Assembly: GCF_000002425.4 (NCBI RefSeq) | Contig: NC_037256.1 | Span: 6,233,648-6,297,647, forward strand | Length of the DNA: 64,000 nt | Direction: 5' to 3' | Source: Physcomitrium patens | Taxonomy: Eukaryota; Streptophyta; Bryopsida; Funariales; Funariaceae | In this document: positions 57,766-64,000 of the stretch, in pieces | How positions within the stretch are numbered: position 1 is the stretch's first letter | Layout: every line of letters starts with the position of its first letter | The notes under the pieces: model-generated | Databases searched by the model: none | What the model was told of the DNA's origin: nothing | The model's input: only the letters and a program-made list of their open reading frames with translations | Made by a program: the position numbers and the translations under genes

Positions 57766-58067
57766 GAAACATTCTAGAAAGTCAAGGGTAGAAGAACTAA
57801 GTATAAATATGACTAGCTAGGAAATTTTGAGGCATCTAGTGAATTATATCTTTGGACCTTCTTTTTTAATATAATTGGATTTTTTATCTTATTATTGTTT
57901 TATGTTTTATCTTAATTTTGATTACTCAATTTTTATCTTTCCTGTCTCATTTTATTTACTTGTATTTTATTTTGTTCTAGTCTAATTTTTCTTATTTTGT
58001 GATGAAATTTTATGTTGTTGTGAATTAGAAGGATTTTGGATACTTGAGATAGACTAGTCATGTTTCA
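57766..58067 (+). repeat. chromovirus LTR J (3' part) with TATA box
   Basis: TATAAATAT lies at 57802-57810, followed by a T-rich region, and the LTR ends in CATGTTTCA at 58067. It shares the TATA neighbourhood and T-rich part with 490-1010. The 5' part of U3 appears to be lost against H. Confidence 0.65.
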
Positions 58068-58068
58068 T

Positions 58069-58080
58069 TGGTATCACAGT
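58069..58080 (+). promoter_or_regulatory. J primer-binding site, initiator-Met type
   Basis: TGGTATCACAGT against the usual TGGTATCAGAGC, one base after the LTR end. Confidence 0.7.
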
Positions 58081-58099
58081 GAGTGTTAGTTTGTTTGTT

Positions 58100-58470
58100 T
58101 GTTTGATTTTTTGGTAGTGTGTCAATAGTCATCATCTAGTCCAAGGTTAATTATTGAAGTCACATGAGATATTATATTGAGGCTAGCACGAGCTACTTTT
58201 AAAAAGTCAATTAGAAGGTGAAAAGACATTACAGTAGTGGAATCCAATTGAGAAATTATAGCATGAGAGATATGGTAGAACAATTCTAAATGGACATTCA
58301 AATACAACTTCTTTTAGGTCAAATAGCTACTTTACAAGGGCAAATAGAAGCCTTGAGGACAAGAAAGTCAATATTAGGAACCATATACAAGACAAAGATT
58401 CAAGATCAAGAAATGGAGTTAGCTCAACATTAAAACAATAACTGGATACAAGGTAAGAAGGTCCTGACTA
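58100..58470 (+). pseudogene. J gag start
   Basis: From the ATG at 58272: MVEQF, a stop, then IQLLLGQIATLQGQIEALRT, a coiled-coil start typical of chromovirus gag. It becomes unrecognisable after 58470. Confidence 0.5.
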
Positions 58471-58489
58471 GACCATAAGAAGTAAGTTG

Positions 58490-58880
58490 TTGAGACTGAG
58501 GATCTCCTTAGCCTTGACTCCAATATATACTAGGTCCTAAGAAGCTTCTTAATAAGTTTCTATGAAGCTTAGAAATAAAGCAAGCTTAAGATCTTTCTTT
58601 GACAACTTCTTAAATCATCTAAAGTTTCTTAGAACCTTCTAAGATCTTCTATGATCTTCTAGAATTTTCTTAGAATCTACTAGAGCCTTTTGAAATCTTT
58701 TTGAGAAGCCACTAGAACCTTCTGGAACCTTCTTAAAAATCACTGGAACCTTTTAAAATCCTCTAAAACCTCCTAAAATCTTCTAGAGTCTTTTTAGATC
58801 CTACTAGAATCTTTTGGAACCTTCTAGAATCTTTTCAAATCTTTTAAAATCTTCTAAAATCTTCTAAAATCTTCTTTAGT
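58490..58880. repeat. GAA/TTC-rich decanucleotide repeat resembling heat-shock elements
   Basis: Irregular units of about 10 bp around TTCTAGAACC. At 58714-58733 the sequence AGAACCTTCTGGAACCTTCT is a perfect run of four alternating nGAAn units. A second run at 816-835 past 58000 (58816-58835) has three perfect and one decayed unit. This is the DNA pattern bound by heat-shock factors. Whether it is functional is unknown. Confidence 0.7.
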
Positions 58881-59015
58881 TGTATGTTTGTGACATCAAC
58901 TCCTCTTCTAGCTTTGAGGTCCCCAAAAATTAATGTTGTAGTAAGTCAGTATATACATAAGAAGTTGAAGATCTGTTACATGATATCTTCTATATTTTAT
59001 AATTATTTTTCACGA

Positions 59016-60342
59016 TGTCGTGTTGTGGTTTGGCTACTGTATGAAAATAATGTAATTATGTACTTCATATATAATTTATTAAGTAACATGGTGAGAGCCA
59101 TATTAGTAGATTTTAGTTCTTTGTAGAATATAGTTTGATTATTACCTTGAAAAGAGATTTTTTAAAAAGTTTACTATAGAATTTTTATAACTTTCATTTC
59201 TTTTGATAGTAGCTTTTAGATTGGTTATGATTGATAGTAACTTCTAAATATTTAGAGTCATCTTTATTAGACACTGGTGACCTTTGAAAACTTATTTTGA
59301 TTCTCTTATTTGGTATTTAGAGCATAAATTATGTAAATCTTATAAGAAAAAGGATTAAAGAAGGATTTTAGTAGCAAAGAGAGTTTAAGGCATCTATATA
59401 GATGAATGGAGATGCATGATGAAAATCTCCATTCCTATTGGTCAAAAATCATGACCAATAGGTTTTAAGGAGGCTGCCCAAGGCCGTATTAGAGATTAGG
59501 ATCAGTTTTTCAGACAATTTGAGCTTTGAAGGCTAAGGTCAATAAGTTTAGATTTTTGGCTATGGTTTTGGTATAAATCTTATATGATTTGGAGTTTATA
59601 TGAAAGAGATATAGGTGCTCAAAGTTAAGGAGTTAATTTGGAAGCTACTATCAATCTTTTTGGCATAACGCACGCATATAGAAGGAAATTGAAGATTGGT
59701 GATTGCAACTAGAAAGATCACTTTTGCAGCTACACTTTTCACATACTGCTTATTGGATTCTAAGTTGAGATGAAGGAGTTATTGGATTTTGAAGTCAGTG
59801 CATGTAATCTAAGGGTAATAAATGACCCGATTTACTAGTGGTTGTGTCTTGAGCTATATCTTGAGCAATTTGTCAAGGTTTTGACTCAAAATATTAAGAA
59901 ATGTATAAATTTATATTAATAAACTTTGTACATAAGTTTAATGATATTTGAGTATTATGTTCTTGAGATATTAAGAAAATAGTGCTTGGGTACTTGTAAA
60001 TTAGGGTTTAAAGCATCTACTAGGATTTCTTAGATGCCTAAAGTTTGGAAGTGATTTTTTAGTTAATTTTTTTTGAAGTAAAATTTAAGAATAAATTCTA
60101 CCTACTCTACAAATTTGAGACAAATTGAATGGTTAGATCAAGAGTTATGAATTTCTAAAGTTTGAAAAGAAAAAATCCTTTGCGGAAAAAATATGTCTTG
60201 AAGAAATTTTACTATATTTTGAATTTTGTGTAATATAAAGGAATTTTGGAAGCTAAGGCAAGATACATATGAAAGTTTAAGCTAAATTCTCTACAGCTAG
60301 ATATCCAGTGTATTCCTAGATAGCAAATCACGCAATACGACA
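59016..60342 (+). mobile_element. solo LTR K of the A/B/D lineage
   Basis: It starts TGTCGTGTTGTGGTTTGG and ends GCAATACGACA. The flanks are ACGA (59012-59015) and ATGA (60343-60346), a 4-bp duplication with one CpG decayed. The middle (59400-59600) is homologous to D LTRs (TCCATTCCTATTGGTC and the following 180 bp). Confidence 0.8.
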
Positions 60343-60438
60343 ATGAAGTAAATGGTTCATAGGCCCTTATAGCTATCGATAGTATTTCAAGCCTTCTACT
60401 TGTGACTAAGCATGAACTTTGGTTTCTTTATTGTGGAA

Positions 60439-60654
60439 TTATACTGCAAACACTGCTTTTGGACATCCTTTATAGGTAGGTTCTACCTCAAATACAATTA
60501 CCAATGACCTATTACTAGGTATCCCTTGATGTCTTTGTGGTTCAGGCCATTCTTCATCTCGAGGTTGTCTCTGCAAGCTACTTAGTTGACATGGTATGAG
60601 TGACAAAGCGTCTATCTCTTGACTATCTATATCATATAAAGTAGATAAAATCAA
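60439..60654 (-). other. unassigned open frame of 71 codons
   Basis: It contains LQRQPRDEEWPEPQRHQGIP and SLVIVFEVEPTYKG. I do not recognise it. It is less AT-rich than its surroundings and lies just downstream of the chromodomain of element I, so it could be a C-terminal piece of that element, part of another transposon, or a captured host exon. No start context or neighbour supports a real gene. Confidence 0.25.
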
Positions 60655-60740
60655 AAGAAAATAAATAAGCTATAGTCGTAAACTTGAACTTCTGACTTAT
60701 AATATTTTAAACATTTGAAAAAATTGCTTGTTTAGAGATT

Positions 60741-63170
60741 ACCTCCTCTCATTCTTTATGAGGCAAAGAACTAAGAATCTTCATGATGAAGCCATCTTGT
60801 CGAGCTACTATTCTTTATTTTGTCACTTTTGATCTAGATGGATGTCGTTGATAGAACCTTTGAATCTTCATTTGTACATTTATAAGGTTGTTAGTTGATT
60901 TCTACACGTAATTTTTTATATCATATCCATATCAATGGACTAGATATTCAAGCATTCTATGTCTTATCCTTGAATCTAATACCTCTTCTATGTCAAATTC
61001 AACATGATCATTGATTTCAACCATAGGAAGTAGAGGTTGTCTTTGACCTAGTATATTCAATTCTTTATACCTTTCTAAAATTGAAACATGAAAGATTGAA
61101 TGAATCTTCATAGATGAAATTACTCTAAGTGATAATTTACATTATTAATTTGTTTTTGAACCACAAATGGTCTCAACCTTTGGTAGTCCAACTTATCACA
61201 TGGCCTGTTGGTTTTTATATTGTGTTAAAGAAGCCACACTTTATCACCAACTTAGAATGGAAGATATTCCTTTCTTAATTCATCTGCCAATAGCTTATAA
61301 TGTTGTTGAGCCCTTTCTAGGTGAGTCTTCATGGTTGCTTGAAGTTAGGTCATCTTTGTATCAAACTCTTCTATTGCTGGATTTGCTGACTTTGAAGGCT
61401 CTATCATATCTAACTTTAGATGAAGACCATAGTTTGAATAGAATGGTATTTTTTGCATAGATACATGGATTGTATTGTTATATGCAAACTCTGTCAATGA
61501 CAAATAGAAAGTCCAATCATCTTATTGATAGTTGATGGTGCACCTCAAATATTACTCAAGAATTTGGTTCATCCGCTTTGTTTGGCTATTAGTTTGAGAA
61601 TAGAAGGCAGACAAAAGGTTAATACCAACTTTAAGAACTTTAAAGAATACCTTCCAAAATCTTGATACAAATTGTGGCCTATGATTTGACACAATATCAT
61701 TTAGAAATCCATCATAATGATAGACATTATCAATGAAGCATTTTGCCATCTCTTTACTAATAATTGACTTCTTGTAAGGTACAAAATATGCCATCTTAGT
61801 CATCGACCAACAACTATAAAGATAGTGTCAAATAAGCTTGATGGTGGAAGATTTGTAATAAAATCCAAAAAGATAGATGATCATGATTTTCTTAAAATAG
61901 GAAGGTGTTGAAGAAGTCTATATGGCCAATGTCAAGGGTTCTTTGATCTTAAATAAGTATCACATGATAGTATAAATTCCTTAACGTCCTTCCACATTTT
62001 AGGCCACCAAAAATCTCTAGATAGAAGTTCCATGGTCTTGTTGAATCCAAAATATGTGACTGTAGGGAAGTCATGGCATATTTGAAAAACATGTAGGAAA
62101 GTTGATCCTTCAGGAATAAACAAATATTCTTCAAAGAACAAAAAATTATTTTTATACTTGAATTTAGAAGACTCTTCAAGAAGGTTGTTGGTAAGATGCT
62201 TGATATTAAGAATAAGAAGGTCCATATTTAAGACTTTACAAACTTGATCAAGAAATGATAAATCCACAAGCATTGATATATTGATTGCTCAAAGATGAAA
62301 TTACTCAGGTTTTAACAAATTTATCTGTTATTGATCATATACCTTACCTTCTTTTGATTCAAGGTAGGAACGTCTTAATAATACATTTGATAACTTTTGT
62401 TGGCTCTCAGATCAATATATGATACAAAAGTCAAATTATTATAAAGATATACTCCAACAAGCTTAGTAACAATTAAAGATTCGAACTATCATGAAGTATT
62501 CAAGATTCTTGTGATTTGTATATTTAATCACTTGATGAGAGGCACCTTCAAGAAAGTGGCACCATTCTTAGAAAAAATCTACAATAGTAAGTAACTTTTT
62601 ATTATAGATTTTATAGTATAGAATGTAATTAGATGAAGTTTGTCATCTTTTCCATGTTGTGACAAGACCAATTCCAATGCAAATTTTAAGGCATTGGTTT
62701 CTATAAAATATGACTTATTAAAATTTGAAATTATGAAAATTAGAGCTATTGTGAAAGCATCTTTTAAGCTTTGAAAAGCTTTCTCTGTTTTGAAGACCCC
62801 AATCAAGCTTGTTTTTGTATATCAATTACACAAGTAGAGCAGCAATCTAGGAGTAATTCCTATCAAAAATCCTGTAGAAATTTATAAATCCAAAAAAGCA
62901 TTAGACATCACGTACAATTTTTGGCTTTGCCCAATCGATGATTGGTTGCACCTTCTTTAGATCCATAAAAAGGCCTTTGTTGAAAATAATATATCCAACA
63001 AATTTGAATTAAAAAGTATGAAATATACACTTCTCTAGTTTTGCATATAGCCTTGCATTTTGTAGCTTTTCTAGCATAAGGCGGACATGTTTTTTGTGGT
63101 CTTCTTAGAAATGATTAGAATATCATCCAAATACATCACAATAAAGTTGTGAATTTAAATTTTCACTCCT
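60741..63170 (-). pseudogene. chromovirus pol of element I (RT end, RNase H, integrase, chromodomain)
   Basis: Read from 63170 down. The RT Y-L-D-D box is at 63122-63133 (FIVMYLDDILII), and RNase H at 62579-62806 has ETNALKFALELVLSQHGKDD. The zinc finger at 61932-62273 has CHDFPTVTYFG and LSCDTYLR. The core at 61552-61803 has DNVYHYDGFLNDIVSNHRPQ and SAFYSQTNSQTKRMNQILE. Asn and Lys replace the second catalytic Asp and the Glu. Then come IHSIFHVSILERY and a chromodomain at about 60850-61010 (VEFDIEEVLDSRIRHRMLEY). Gag, protease and LTRs are not seen. Confidence 0.9.
60850..61010 (-). other. chromodomain of element I
   Basis: VEFDIEEVLDSRIRHRMLEY is followed by LVH and a stop, then YGYD; a second stop and NLINVQMKIQRFYQRHPSRS follow, all in one frame. 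The stops fall where chromodomain tryptophans are expected. In intact chromoviruses this domain binds methylated histone H3 and steers integration to heterochromatin. Confidence 0.85.
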
Positions 63171-64000
63171 CAACCCAAGTTATAAGATGGCTTCAATTAA
63201 GAGTTACTTGTAATTGGTGGTATGAAGTAAAGTAAGCAAATAACAAGAACAAAAGAAGAACAACCACAAAGCAATTGAAATAAATGACATGAAGCAATTA
63301 CAACACCTAAAACTAAGTCACAATCTATTCACTATATTTTTATATATTAAATATAAAAATAAAAAATAAAAGGTATATTTTTAGATATGTAATTTTATTA
63401 TCTTTCCAATGACATAAGAAATATGTAAATCCGAATTACTATGAGTAAGTTATGAAGCTTTAAAGTTATGAAATAAATAATTGATAAGTGAAGTGAATAT
63501 TTTGCCTCAAAGGTAACTTACTTATAGATTAAGGGTTTGAGCCTCTCCAAGGCTCACATGTGGTGTATAAGGATATCTAAGAGAGGCCATGAGGCCTTAA
63601 ACTTATCCTCCTAACTACCTTCAAGGTGCTACAACCCATATGGGACTTGTACACTCTCCTTTCTATAAGGACTATACTAGTTGTTGGTCCTCCTATTTTC
63701 TACTAAAAGAACCAATATTTTTGTGATTTTTATCTCACTATGGCGTTCAAAAATACTCAATTATCCTAGAAAACTTTTTTGGTCCTCAAATCTTGCTCCA
63801 TTTCTTCATAAAGACTCTCAAAGTAATAAAACTCATTTTTATCAAGATCTTAAAAATTACTCTAAAAATTCCTAAAAAATTCTAAAAAAATTCTAAAAAA
63901 ATTCTATAATATTTTTGTAATACTAAAATCTATTTAAGGATACATTTTCCTACCTTGATGATTTTTTATAATAATAAAAATTAATTTAAATCCACTATAA
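63171..64000. other. AT-rich right edge, no gene recognised
   Basis: It contains short A/T-rich tandem stretches near 63860-63910 (TTCTAAAAAAA units) and a moderately GC-rich patch at 63540-63660 that I cannot assign. It could be an LTR or a non-autonomous element. Confidence 0.4.

Overview
The window is a block of plant nuclear heterochromatin made almost entirely of LTR retrotransposons inserted into one another. It is AT-rich. I see no convincing host gene, no tRNA or rRNA gene, no CRISPR array and no bacterial feature. A land plant, probably a flowering plant, is indicated by Ty3/gypsy elements with plant-type chromodomains, by LTR minisatellites built from AAACCCTAA telomere-like units, and by decay through C-to-T and G-to-A changes, as expected for methylated plant DNA. 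The species cannot be named from the sequence.

The layout can be read as a stack. The host layer is a decayed minus-strand chromovirus (G). Its RNase H, integrase and chromodomain lie at 1030-3183, and its reverse transcriptase continues at 50395-51064. A plus-strand element (D1, 3184-50394) split it. D1 was itself split twice. Minus-strand element C1 (6131-37146) entered its gag-pro region with target duplication GTAGT/GTAGC, and element E (41632-49838) entered its 3' LTR. C1 in turn received a solo D-type LTR (7277-8531), element A1 (8854-21858) and the best-preserved element A2 (24132-33058). A1 then received a solo B LTR, a truncated B element and two solo A LTRs. E's 5' LTR received an unrelated 2.8-kb solo LTR (F, 45543-48340). 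This is up to five levels of nesting, with target duplications and interrupted reading frames that join across the insertions.

To the right (51065-64000) are more broken pieces: C2, a truncated relative of C1 that preserves the empty site of A2; H, a decayed D-like element; J, the LTR, primer-binding site and gag start of a chromovirus; K, a solo LTR; and I, the pol of another chromovirus ending in a chromodomain.

Families A, B/E, D, H and K look like one Ty3-type lineage. They share a gag-protease-RT-RNase H-integrase order, a protease motif D-H-G-S, a lineage-specific insert after the RT F-L-D-D box and LTR ends TGTCG...CGACA. A carries an acidic integrase tail, D1 a weaker one, and A and E a primer-binding site matching tRNA-Trp. 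Its insertions produce 4-bp rather than 5-bp target duplications, and nearly all have a CpG in the middle (NCGN). C1 and F, from other lineages, have ordinary 5-bp duplications without CpG. This CpG-centred targeting is the most interesting thing in the window.
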